From contig CATQJL010000316.1 of assembly GCA_958299035.1 (NCBI GenBank), positions 23,971,676 to 24,035,675 on the forward strand: a DNA stretch of 64,000 bases. The letters run 5' to 3'. Made by a program: the position numbers and the translations under genes. Positions within the stretch are counted from its first letter, which is position 1, and each line of letters begins with the position of its first letter. This document shows, in pieces, positions 22,420 through 33,605 of this stretch. Source of the stretch: Cylicocyclus nassatus (Eukaryota; Nematoda; Chromadorea; Rhabditida; Strongylidae). Below the pieces are notes generated by a model, which saw nothing but the letters and a program-made list of their open reading frames with translations, was not told the origin of the DNA and made no database searches.

Positions 22420-25400
22420 GGAATGAGCGACCAGGTTAAAATATATTCATATTGACTACTAAACACAGAAGCTACATGATATAATATCACTCAAGCTACT
22501 ACCTTGAAAAACTACAACTATTGAACCCGAACATGTACACATGGGACGAGCCACGGGTCTCGTGCTGCCAGGTTCACTACAAAAAATAATGTTCAACATT
22601 TATCCAGCAGGGTGACCGCAAAGTCAAGTCGGTATGGAACGGTGCAATCCCAGCTTCGCTCCCGCGTGTGGATCAAGAACTCCTCAAAGCCATCCAACGC
22701 AGAACATTATATTGCTCCAACGCTTGAGACAAGAGATTCTTGCCGAAACTGCTAAAAATAAGGTTGCGGGGACTTACTAGTTACCTGCACTTTAGCTTTA
22801 ATCAGCTTCTTCTCTATTTCTTTTTTATTACAAGGATTGAAAGTTGAACGATATTCTCGTTTCTGAGGATCATTGATCTGATTATAAAGTTTTTGTATGA
22901 GGCGGTCCAAAAGTTCGCGCACTGACCAGGCAAATTCCCTTGAAATGAAGGGAGACTAACACTATGCACTACTCCGAGCAAAACTTTCTTTTCTTTTGAA
23001 TGGATGTCTTTAAAGTATGTTTTTTTGACAAGTACTCAGCTAAACCATGACGCTCCCGGCCTGCGTTTTGCCTTGTCTGACTTTAGCTATTTTTTAAAAG
23101 TTCTGCATCATAATCTTTAAGGAGCTTTGAAACCAGTCAATAAAAGCTTTTGCAATGTCACCTTTCCAGCTTACGTTTTAATTAATTTTTCTGTGATTTT
23201 TTTTGAAACTAGTTATTATTGAAAAGACAACCGCATACTTATATCTGACCACTTCATGATGCAATCCCAAAAACCACTTATGACTAGATTTGATTTTTGG
23301 AAGTGAATGACTACCGCTTCAGGATATCGAGAGTAGAATTTGCTACACACCGTACGCACTTGTAAAATCAAAAAAATGAAAGACTCAGTTTTTGTTCGAA
23401 TATGTTGACCAAAACGATAGCTGTGAGAAAGATGAGAAAAGTAGCAACAGTAATTGAACTTCTTACCTGATAATGTTCTATGAGTTTTGGTAATATGAAA
23501 TTTGGTTACTCCCAAAGTTGAATCGGAGAAGTCTTAAAACATAAGCTGAAGGGGTAAGTGACTTTTCATACGATGAGCAATTCTAAGGCGCAAGGTGTGG
23601 ACACCTACGGCCAAGTGTGAAGTCTCGCACGTCCGCGTCTTGTGACGGTGGGAAGGGGGAGGGAGGGAGTTTTATACGATTGCTCCCATATATCCTGACC
23701 TTTTGGCAACAATTTAATATTGGTACTGTAGCATATATGGGCCTGCTGGCCCCATACCATAAAATACAAATCACCTAGAACAGCTTTTGCAGTATCGCGA
23801 AATCAGAAAAGAAATTTGAAGACAGCATTTACCGAAAAGCATCCTATTAAAAATACAACACCGTAATACAAAAATAGTTGCATGGCTATTTTACGTTAGA
23901 TCAATCTGCAATTTGTTGTGAAATTTTCTTTCGATATAAATCTATTACATCTCATAGTTCTTTTAGCATGACCTGGAGGAAAAGAAATAGAAGCATCCAA
24001 AAGTTTATTTGAAAAAAGATCAAAAAATGTGATTGTATTTAACTGTATACCTCACGAATATTTACCTAGTACATCTTTGATCAAAAGGACTTCTGTGTCC
24101 GTTGTAATCATAATTGGTGGTGATGTTAGCATCTTGGCATACCGCCAAAGGTCAAGATGATCAGAGAGCCTTCGTATTAAAAGTCCCCCCCCCCCTCCCT
24201 CCCTCTCCAAGCCGTGTGGAGAATCTGACTCACTACATGGGACGAGAGGTGCGAAGTAGGCGTGATTTAGTTGCGAAGAATAGGTGCGAAGTCTTCGCTC
24301 GTATTAAAGTCCCCCTCCCAAGCTGAAGTGATGCAAAAATGCTTCGCTTCGCAAAACTTTCACTCTATCTACTTTTAATCAGTGCTTGTTTTCAATAATT
24401 TAGAATACAAAATTAAAATTGAGTTGAAGACAAGGTAGAAACGATAGCTTGGAAACTTTGTCGATAGCCGAATGGGAAGAAACTAGCCCATTCCTAAGAG
24501 TCCTGTGGTATGATTTGAAGAAGCATGAACTTTCAGAATGGCCTAATGTAGATTCCTCAATAATTTAAGGTTACAATCAGAGTTCTGATTTTGAAACTCC
24601 ACCGACACCTCAGACTGCGGAATATTTTTTCAATCGGAAAGAGCAAATCAAATCGGGTGTAGGCCCTTTTGAACCCTTCGCGCGCAATGCCTATTCCGCC
24701 GCGTTCGGCGAAGCTGGCAAAGCCAACAAGTCGCATTTACAGTCAACGGGGAAAATTCTTAGTTTGAAGCATGTAATATACCTGTGCCAAAACCTATCAT
24801 CATGTTGCACACGAAAGATGTAGAAAAATGATGCTCCGTCCTACTCACAGCCTTGTCAATGGTAGTGGAAATGTTGACCAATCAGAGGCGCGCCGTAATA
24901 GCGAGCAGTTCAAAAGGGCTTTTTCCCAATCAAATCGATAGCAGCGGTAAATAACAAAGGCTTAGAAAGGTTGCTGAGAACAATTAAAATGAGTTTTGCT
25001 ACACTTAGGGAAAAATTTTCATGACTTTTTCCAAAAAATACCTCACCTCTAGATTACGTGGAGAGTTGTAGCTTTTCAATGTACAAATACCACACACAAA
25101 GTGTTGAAGTTTTGTGAATTATTTTGGCAAATTTCCAATCATCATGGAGAACCTACCATCCAGACTGGCTTCATATCAGCACTAATGTCCCTGTAAATTC
25201 ATAAAAATTTAAGGCATAAAAAGTAAGATAGAATTTTCAAAGGAAAGCAAAAAAATGGACTCGAGATGCTGTCACAAAAATCGCCCTTATATTCACTGTA
25301 ACCCATATGCGTGAAGGTGAAAATGATACCAATAGGATGTCCTTCGTCTATTGCTCATGTGTGATATATTATACTTCGCTAAAGTTTCGAGGGTTTTTTT

Positions 25401-25700
25401 TTGAGAGGAAATTTTGAAAAAATGTCACAAAACTTATGTTACGACCTGATACTCCTATAAAACGTTACAATAATCAAATTTCAGAATCAACTTTTCTAAA
25501 TGTGCTATGTTTCATGTTCTGACTACTGCTAGCACATCAAAGTTGAACCTTCGTTTTTGACGCTTACTTTCTCAAATTTTTGAGAGAGTGGAAACTTAAA
25601 AATCTTAAAACCATGAACGCTTCGATTCAGCGCATGCGAGCGCTGTTATTTTACCAACTCTCTAGTCAAGCATTTGCTTCTAATTTTTAATTTTGCAAGC
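22420..25700. other. 3.3-kb stretch with no gene seen
   Basis: AT-rich DNA with short homopurine/homopyrimidine tracts (GGGAAGGGGGAGGGAGGG near 23650, CCCCCCCCCCTCCCTCCC near 24186). No splice-bounded open block, transposase motif or terminal repeats were identified. Confidence 0.3.
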
Positions 25701-25709
25701 TTATTACCT

Positions 25710-25827
25710 TTTATTGAGGTCGACTGGTTCAAGTTTCTATCAGAAATGACTCCAAGCAAAGTTCATTACCGTTATCAAGATGATACTTTTATGGTTAAAG
25801 CTCCCCCAATCGAAAGAATGAAGAAGT
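25710..25827 (+). pseudogene. Reverse-transcriptase fragment (YxDD region)
   Basis: The frame reads IEVDWFKFLSEM then TPSKVHYRYQDDTFMVKA and stops after KAPPIERMKK. RYQDDTF fits the RY-x-DD-x-F form of reverse transcriptase motif 5, as in Penelope-like and related elements where RYvDDtF is common. Only about 35 residues are present, with no neighbouring motifs. It is a likely retroelement fragment; the family is not assigned. Confidence 0.35.
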
Positions 25828-25912
25828 GAGTGTGAGAACTAAGTTCTGCGATCAAGAAAATGAAAATAATCAAGGCTTGACGCCGTCTTAAAAGGAGCTC
25901 CAAGGAAAGTCC

Positions 25913-26100
25913 TTGCCAATTTTATTATGGTTACTTACATTGAATCTTGGTTGCAGTGGATTGATAAGCCGTTTGAAACTCTCGCAGCTAGAGCTGCAGT
26001 GGCGGGTTTTTTCACTTTTAGTACGCATATTTGTTCCTGTGCTTTGCATAGTAGTGAGCGATAACCCATCTTGCAGCAAAATATATGTGAACTGGAATCC
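25913..26100 (+). other. Unassigned open block after a splice-like acceptor
   Basis: After TTGGTTGCAG (25957) an open stretch reads WIDKPFETLAARAAVAGFF then TFSTHICSC. The acceptor looks good, but no donor or homology is clear and the other strand is also open. Recorded so that it can be checked against transcripts. Confidence 0.15.
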
Positions 26101-26639
26101 AGCAAGTTAGGGACAGAAATAAATTTCGAAACTGATAATCAGTGATAAAATCCGTCTCGTGCAACACAATAAAGACACTGGAGAAAGGTTTCAAAGTTAA
26201 ACTCTTCCGCGATGCAAACTGCGTGGACTGCGTCTCTGCAACGATTTGTGTTATATATGCAAATTATCTTTAGTAATCACCGCACTTAAAAAAATGTAAC
26301 TCTTTGGAAGAAGTAGGTACGATGTATGTATTGAGTGCGTAGAAATTCACTGTTTAAGCGTGTTAGGAACAAAACTACTGACTATTTGATGTTCTGTCAG
26401 CAACTACAAAGCGTGACAAGTAGACATTTTGATTGTATAAGTTGCACTACTACTATGAGCAAATTGCTTACATTTAAATGGTGCATGTCAGGGTTGATAT
26501 TCACGTAGATTCAAATATGCGTAAAGAAGTTGGGTTTCTCCCAAATCAGAAAGGTTCTAGCTGGGCCCGTAGTGTTGCAACTGGTACGCTTAGCACTATA
26601 GTTGAAACGACCGAAGAATGTCGAACGAACGAAATCGAA

Positions 26640-26930
26640 TAATCGGCTTTGAAGAAAATTCGAACGAACGAATATTATTCGAACTGTGATTTACAAATTA
26701 TTCGAATTCGAATATTCGAATAATGCTACAATCAAAAATTCGAGTGAACGAATATTCGAATAAACGGGGTTGGTCGACAATTCGACTATTCGAATAATCG
26801 AATAATTACATATGGCCAAATATTCGACTATGCGAATATTCGAATAATCATACAGTCGAGTAGATTTTCCCTTAATATAGTGTGCTTGCACTGAAGATGA
26901 AATGCGGTAAAATTTGCGCGTGAACAAGTA
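26640..26930. repeat. ATTCGAAT-type simple repeat
   Basis: Dense degenerate repeats of TTCGAATA / ATTCGAAT, each unit palindromic. The same type recurs at 27060-27150, 28430-28730 and 52090-52160. It lies in the left arm of the foldback at 26775-27146. Confidence 0.8.
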
Positions 26931-27146
26931 GCCACGCCAGTAATACCAGCATTTTGCGCGCGCAAATAGCCGGCGTCACAGGGTGGCTGTTTCTTTACGC
27001 GCAAATTTTACCGCATTCCACCTTCAGTGCAAGCACACTATATTAAGCGGAAAAACTACTCGACTGTATGATTATTCGAATATTCGCATAGTCGAGTATT
27101 TGGCCATATGTAATTATTCGATTATTCGAATAGTCGAATTGTCGAA
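26775..27146. mobile_element. Foldback element with ATTCGAAT arms
   Basis: Arms of about 160 bp: GTCGACAATTCGACTATTCG, TTACATATGGCCAAATATTC, CATACAGTCGAGTAG, AATATAGTGTGCTTGCACTG and GCGGTAAAATTTGCGCGT have inverted partners on the right. The centre is about 45 bp (26936-26980). The arms end in ATTCGAAT repeat, so the element may spread or grow that repeat. Confidence 0.8.
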
Positions 27147-27897
27147 TAGTAATCTGGATGAGCAGATTTTGGATGGATGCTGCCTTTAAACGGCTACTAA
27201 GAGCAGAGATATGGGAATTTGTAGTATAAAATTCAAGGGCTCAACTAAGGCAAAAACGGTGAGGTCTTCCTGGCGAGAGTGATGATTAGCAGTTACTAGA
27301 CTGAGAAATCAGTTGCATAAAGCGTCCTGGCATAAACATGATTCCATTCGAGCTCACAGACCCGAGTTCTGAATTTATTGTAGCCGCGAGTCTAGATTTT
27401 TACTTCAAAAAAAAAACTCCCCAACACCCCTTAGAATCGCTTCGCAGATATAGAAGGCAGATTCGAAATTAGCGTATCATGCTCCATAAGATGGTATATA
27501 TTTTGTTCAGAAACGACTTTGACCAAGTATTCTTCCCTTGTAAGACTAGCACTATGAGAGCACGAGAAAGGCCTAAAGTAATAGAATCAGAACCTCAGCA
27601 GAGGTGACGCATTATTGTCTACATTCGTTTGTGCGCATCTAAATCCAGAAAAAGAGAAGTCTTGGAAATATCTCTATACTAGCTGCTAATCTAAGTCGGA
27701 AATCATCAGTCGCTGAGTTCCACACTTTCTGTTGTGGGATTGAATTTTCGCAAAGTTGTTTCTGTATTTTTGAGGTTTGTACTTTTGTTTTAAGGGATCT
27801 TCTATATCTTTTACTCAGATCTGAAACAATTATTCAACTTACACACCTACTCAATTATTCCTCTTTGCAACAACTCTAGTTTTTTTACGCCTTCTGA

Positions 27898-28232
27898 CTA
27901 TAAAGGCAGCCGGTTTGAGTATGGTGACTGACATATAGGCTGCTGCCACAAGTCAAGCGGCTCAGGTCTTCGCGACCGCCTTGCTCCGGCCTTGCGCTGC
28001 GTTAACGTATCTTTCAGGTACACATGCGGGCGGTGATTAGGCTGGCAAGGCGAATGGAGATTTCGGGATGAAGGAATGAATGTGGCTAATACTTGTGCTT
28101 TAAAGGACTGCTGGTCCTTTGCATGCTCATACAAGCTGTTTGAGGACCAGTGGTCCGCTAAAGAGGAGCCTAATGACGGCTTTGCTACCCATTTAGGTGG
28201 AGGTATTTGCGCATGATACTGCATCTCAACTT
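27898..28232 (-). CDS. Possible terminal exon of an unrecognised - strand gene
   Basis: On the - strand an open block starts after a TTTGTTTAG acceptor and runs to a stop at 27898, about 110 codons. The product starts VEMQYHAQIPPPKWVAKPSL and includes SSLADHWSSNSLYEHAKDQQ and ARRSRRPEPLDLWQQP. Amino-acid use is protein-like, without low complexity, and the block does not match any repeat in the window. I do not recognise the family. It lies in an intron of the + strand neprilysin gene. Upstream exons were not found. Confidence 0.4.
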
Positions 28233-28429
28233 CTAAACAAATTCCAGAGATAGTCCACCACTCCAAATGAATTATGCATAAAACTTGTCCTCACTATGCA
28301 CTGACATGACTCGCGATTGCCTTAAAAAGGAAACCTTGCTAGCCTTTCTGTCATATGATTATTCACTGCATGATTGACCGATCGGTGACATACCTGCACC
28401 CAATGTAAAACAGCTGAAGCTTTCTTTTG

Positions 28430-28733
28430 ATATCAAATGTTCGAATGAATGGCCTTTAATATTCGAATATTCGAACAACTGCCCTTCAGGTTGACTCGAA
28501 TAATTGAGTATTTGGATAACTGTTCTTTGAAACTCCTCGAATGAACGAATATTCAAATAACTCATTTCTCTAAATTGTCGAATGAACGAATTGTTCGAAT
28601 ACATGCCTTTTTCACTTATTCGACTATTCGAATAATTGGATAATTGGACCTTCTCAGATATCTGACTACTCGAATATTCGAATAGTCGAATATTTCGAAT
28701 AAATTATTCGAACACGAATATTTGGTTCTAACC
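28430..28733. repeat. ATTCGAAT-type simple repeat, second block
   Basis: Degenerate TTCGAAT/ATTCGAA units with spacers (CGAATGAACGAATATTC, CGACTATTCGAATAATTGG). Not clearly palindromic as a whole, unlike 26775-27146. Confidence 0.75.
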
Positions 28734-29846
28734 ATACTTAGCACTTCTCTCTTAATGCACATCCGCCTTCACAGTTTCAAACTGATAATCTTGCGCGGCC
28801 ACAACTGTCGTGTTTGATGTGCCTGACCCGCACGCTATGACAAGAGTGCAGGCGTAACTATATTAGATCACAGTTGTATACGCCATAAAAACATGTACGA
28901 ATTTGGAAGAGAATTAATATTATACTACTTTAAAGAGAGAGGAAGGACAGTCTTATCCGTACTGTCGATATCCCCACGGATCTCTACCATGCCGTTCAGG
29001 GTTGTCCAATTGTGGACGCAAGCTCTTAAGACTTAGAACTTTTGCAGCGCAACCCCTCTACATTCCCGCTGTTTTTCTTCATCTTGAGTGACGAACCACT
29101 AGCTAATTTCGCGTCCCGAAACATGCTAAGATTTCTAAAGGCTCAAACCCGCAAATTGTCCGCGGGAACTGTGGAGGCGTCGCCAGGTACTTCAATGACA
29201 ACGACAATAACAAACGAACTCGCAGAGGCGTAGACCGTTCTGCGCGCTGCTTTTTATACACATCGGCTTATCAATGCGCCCACAGCAGGAGAGTTCTGGG
29301 CGCGTTCAGAGTAACGCACCCACTAACTGCGACAAGAGTGCTTCCAAACTTTTTGAGCAGTGAAAAGGCTTGTAACATGTTCCTGTCAGCTCATAGCATC
29401 TTTATGTTGTGATGTGACAGCCAAGAAGGTTTCACCATAAGCCTTGGTGTCGAACAATATATCTATGCTGTACAAAAGCGCTTTTCATCTTTGTTGTTTG
29501 TAACAAAACTAGGTAAGGAATGATTTACAACATTTGAAAGCGCACGAGTATGGTTGAGGTATTCTAAAAAATACTCAACTTCCTTTCTTTGCACCCCCGG
29601 AGTGCCCCCCCCCCTTCACCTGGGACGGAGTAAAAAACACGTTTCTGAGGTGAAAGGATGAGTGCATGAAATGGTCCCGACGTTATGATCAAACCTAATT
29701 AGGGTCTTAGAGGGGAAGGAAAATGCTGGCATGCATACATACTCCTGCTGGGAGGGTTGGAAGGCTACTCTTCCTATCGATTGGTATGAATTATTAATCA
29801 TAGGGTAACAAATTCGAGATTATAGATCACCTTCATCAATCTTAAA
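28734..29846. other. Stretch with no gene seen
   Basis: No exon or repeat ends are recognised. A C9 run lies near 29607. A 63-codon frame at 29042 has no splice or homology support. Confidence 0.3.
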
Positions 29847-30293
29847 GGCAGTGTCCGGGCAAAAACTCGATTTTGAGATTTTGTAATTATACGGGCCTAT
29901 TCGCCTGCTGAATCCGAAAATCCACATTGGAAGGTGGGAAAACGGCGAAAAAGGGCTCTAACACGGGAGGGAAATCAGCAGGTGGGCGGGGCTTTCCCGA
30001 GTGCGATTTCACGCTCCCAGCTCTCGGAGCGATTTTCTCGATTCCGCTAGCCGTCCTAACATCGCCACCGGTCAAGTGCGAATGATTGACGTGAAACCGG
30101 AAGCGAGAAGGTCGCTCCGGAAGCTGGGGACGTGAATTCGCAGTGGGAGAACCTCGCCCACCTGCTCATTTCCCTCCTCTGCTAGAGCCGTTTTTCGCCA
30201 TTTTCGCGCTCTACAATGTGCATTTTCGGATTCAGCGTAGCGAATAAGCCCAAGTAAGCACAAAATCTCAAAATCGACTTTTTGCCCGGACAC
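29847..30293. mobile_element. Foldback element, GGCAGTGTCCGGGCAAAAA family, copy 2
   Basis: Left end GGCAGTGTCCGGGCAAAAA; right end TTTTTGCCCGGACAC, then it departs (GGGGG instead of TGCC). It is nearly identical to copy 1 at 14130-14582 in inverted orientation, including GCTCTAACACGGGAGGGAAA and the GACCGGTGGCGATGTTAGG centre. Confidence 0.85.
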
Positions 30294-30908
30294 GGGGGTT
30301 GGCATTAGAGAATAAGGCTGGATTTCACGCTGATCCGGAACTTCCGGGACAGGTCCAGTACAGTTCTCGAACTGTGCTGGAACTGCGCCAGAACTGTGCT
30401 GCATACGCTGCAGTCTCCCACATGCGGTTTTGATCGTCGGAAGTTAGCGATTTTTGTCTATTTTTAACGGTTTTTCTAAATTCTCCCTCATTTCGGTCTC
30501 ATCCTTCTACACCTTTTACGTTTTTATGAAAATAGCCTCGGTCTTGAAACGGAATTGGAGAATGAGCGCCGTTCTGCTTACGTACTCGAAAAAATGGGTC
30601 TTTGTTCATTCTCTCTTCGTTATTTTTTTAACACCTACTTCATGTGTTCTGAAAAGGTGTCTATGCCCCTTTCAATGCAGGCGGAACTACGCAGCGGTTT
30701 CCTGGAACACATAAGTAGGCCTGAACAACAATAACGAAGAGAAAATGAAAGCGCATGGAAACACATCTTTCCGGATACATGGAAGCAAGACGTCTTGCAT
30801 TCACTAATCCCGCCTCGAGTTCGAAGCTTTACTAATCAAAAGGAGGAACGGGTGGAAGGAAGAACGAGTAGCACAAGTTTGGGAACTATGTTAAAACTAT
30901 TCCAGGAC

Positions 30909-31488
30909 TTAAAGGCAGCGTTCCGGTAAAAAAAATGGCTGCCTGGTTTTTGTGACGATGTTGAAGTAGACCCTCTACCTAAGCGATGACTGAAGTTTGG
31001 AGCGAAAAAGGGGTCAACCAAGCCTGAAATTCGCGGGTGGAGGTCTATATGTCGCCGAACGCGGGAGGGTCCCGCGCGGACTTCCTGCAGGAACGCATCT
31101 TCGTGCATATCCAAGGGTGCGTACTTGTTACAGATGACCGTACGGACCGCCCCTATTGGCGACATATAGTCCCCTACCCGAAATTCACTCCGAAGGTGGC
31201 TCGGATCTTACGGTGGGCCCAAATGCCATCCGCACAGGAATTTCGAACTGCAAGGCCAGAGCACGCATAGCGCATGGTGCGCAGGGTCTCGCAACGACTC
31301 TGCGTCCCTGCCTTGCATGCATATCATACTCGCCCGAGTCTACCGTAAGATGCAGGCTACTTTCAAAGCAAATTTCGAGCTTGGTAGACCACCTTTTTCG
31401 CTTCAAACTTCGGTCTTCATTTGGGTAGGGGGTCTATTTTAACATCGTCACAAGTCGGCACCCACCTTTTTGCCGGGATGCTGTTTTT
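30909..31488. mobile_element. TIR element enclosing a 150-bp palindromic unit
   Basis: Left end TTAAAGGCAGCGTTCCGGTA, then TGTGACGATGTTGAAGTAG; right end the inverted form CTATTTTAACATCGTCACA to CCGGGATGCTGTTTTT. The TIR is about 60 bp with mismatches. Its first bases (AAAGGCAG.GT.CGG) resemble the foldback family at 14130 and 29847. It contains the palindromic unit at 31034-31180. Confidence 0.7.
31034..31180. repeat. 150-bp palindromic element, copy 2
   Basis: GGGTGGAGGTCTATATGTCG at the left and CGACATATAGTCCCCTACCC at the right, with CGGGAGGGTCCCGCG, CCTGCAGGAACGCATCT and CAAGGGTGCGTACTTGT between, as in copies 1 and 3. Confidence 0.75.
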
Positions 31489-31984
31489 GAGTGAGCGTCC
31501 TGATCACGATCACATACGTAGGTGAGGGGGAGGGGAGGGAGGGGGAGCCTAGATTTGGGAAAGGATTGAAAAGTTGTGCAGAAGCAGGAAAAATGGCGAT
31601 ATCTATCAAATATGTATTGGTGTTTTGCTGTTTTAACAGAAAAACTTTTTTTGCCGTTTTTGCAAGTTGATATAAGGGAATCAAAAGGGCTGTGTATAGA
31701 AAAATAGGAATTCGTAGAAGTTATAAGATTTTATCCAGAACAAGATTCTGTAAACTTCAAAGGCTAGTGTAGTTGTTGATTAGGAAAGATTTTCGAGGGC
31801 AAGCAGTCAATCATAGGCCCGCAGCAAACCCCTCATCAGGGCATCTCTCTTGAGGCGGACCGGAGGTGATCTTATCGCGCCTCAGTCCAGCATCCGGCGT
31901 CCCATTAATCGGAAAATCCATACCCTATCATGCAGTCATTGTGATACGCTCCAATAGCCGTTATGGACAGAGCAGAAATGAGTG

Positions 31985-32060
31985 CTGTGGTGGAGTGGCG
32001 CAGAGGTTGGCCTACTATGTGAAGGGTCGGAGGTTCAGTCTCGGGGCAGCGGAAACATTT
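31985..32060 (+). repeat. tRNA-like SINE fragment
   Basis: GGAGTGGCGCAGAGGTTGG is a good A box and GGAGGTTCAGTCTCGG a partial B box 36 bp later. Acceptor and T stems do not pair fully, so a working tRNA is unlikely. It sits just left of the foldback at 32119. Confidence 0.45.
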
Positions 32061-32118
32061 TTGCAATGGCCAAAAAAATTTGATTTTTATCGGCAAAGCA
32101 ATTCTGCGGCAGTGACCG

Positions 32119-32646
32119 GCTTATGAAGGTTAAAGTGTGCCATCGAACGGTGCATGTCTCAAAGCTCCAGTCTATAGAAATCGCCGAGTTACGAGCCTAC
32201 GAAAACACGTCCTCATGCATTTTGCCCACAATGTAAAGATCGCATTCTTCGTCGAAATTCCACTGTGAATGCTTGTATGGCACTCGCATTGCGGATATTA
32301 TGTTCGCTTCGCTCAATAGCAAGAGCTCAATGACTCACTCACTGTACTGAATATTGTGGTTGAGTGTGCTTCAGCTGCTTTGTTGAATCAGCTTCGTGGC
32401 TAGAGCTCAGATCTATCTAACTGTCACAGCACAGGAAGATCCATTAAGCGATTGAACAGATTTGATTAACGTTTTGTACATCCAGTCACGGTGGAATTTC
32501 GACGAAGTATGCGATCTTTACACTGTGGGCAAAATGCATGAGGACGTGTTTTCGTAGGTTAGTAACTCGGGGATTTCTACAGACTGGAGCTTGAGAGATA
32601 CACCGTTCGATGGCACACTTCCTAATTACTTTAACCTTTATAAGCA
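32119..32646. mobile_element. Foldback element of about 528 bp
   Basis: Arms of about 155 bp: GCTTATGAAGGTTAAAG, GTGCCATCGAACGGTG, CTCCAGTCTATAGAAATC, CGAAAACACGTCCTCATGCA, GCCCACAATGTAAAGATCGC and TCGTCGAAATTCCAC have inverted partners at 32491-32646. The loop of about 215 bp is unrelated AT-rich DNA. Confidence 0.85.
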
Positions 32647-32984
32647 GTAAAGCAAATTTTCTGACAGGTACGCGAGAGGTGCAGGCGAATTTACGAGCTT
32701 TCGTGATTTAGTTACAGTTACCTCACCGTATCTCTTCAAAAAGACCTTGTAATCCTCAGAGACCACGATTTCCGTAAAGAGCGTGTTCGAATATTTCCAT
32801 AAGCGAAACTTCCTTACAATTCAGAAGTATCAACATCTTGACCAAAATCCATCGGCGAGCTTCCAGAGCCTAAAACGGGAAAAAATGAAATCCCGAACAT
32901 CTCGGAAAATTTGCTCATAGAGGTTATCCGACCTGCTGATTACGGTAATCACATCTGCTTAGCAAAAGAGCTTCGTATGTTAGG

Positions 32985-33605
32985 GTTATGGCGAGTAGAA
33001 TTTGGGACGACAAAATTTTTTTACAATTCACCAGCCCTTCTATTTCCTTTGAAAAGAAATCTGCGACTACTGTCTGGTGCATCATAATCTACAGGACAAG
33101 TAGTATCGAAAAGATCTTGCTGGAATTTACTCGGGACAATGCTGGCTGCTTTACACCTTCGCGAAGAGACGTCCGCAGAAAGATTCAAGAATATTGAAAT
33201 CGAGATCTCAAGGACATGCTGTATATCAAAACATTCGCCTTGATGAGCTGAGCATGATACTGTTTTCGGATTCAAAATATACTTATTCCGAAGGAAGTTA
33301 TGGCGAGTAGAATCTAAAAACGCGTGATTTCTCCAAAATTCACCGGCGCTTCTACCTTTTTTGGAAAAAAGTCTGCGACTACTACTTAGCGCACGATAAC
33401 CTACAAGAGCAATGCTATCGAATATTGCTTACTGAAATCTTTTATAATACACAGACGCTGCGTTATATTCTTGCGAAAGGACCTCCACAAAAAGATTCGA
33501 GAAAACTGGAAACGGAATAGGAGGGCATGCAGTAGATCAAAAGATTCGCCTTGACGATCTGAACACAATGCTGTTTCCTGATTCGGAATATATTCATCCC
33601 GAAGA
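32985..33605 (+). repeat. Tandem duplication, two units of about 310 bp
   Basis: Unit 1 starts TATGGCGAGTAGAATTT near 32987 and unit 2 TATGGCGAGTAGAATCT near 33299. Both continue through AATTCACC.GC.CTTCTA, GGAAA..GAAAT.TGCGACTAC and end TTCATCCCGAAG.AAGTTATGG. The units have diverged by roughly a quarter, so the duplication is not recent. Confidence 0.75.
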
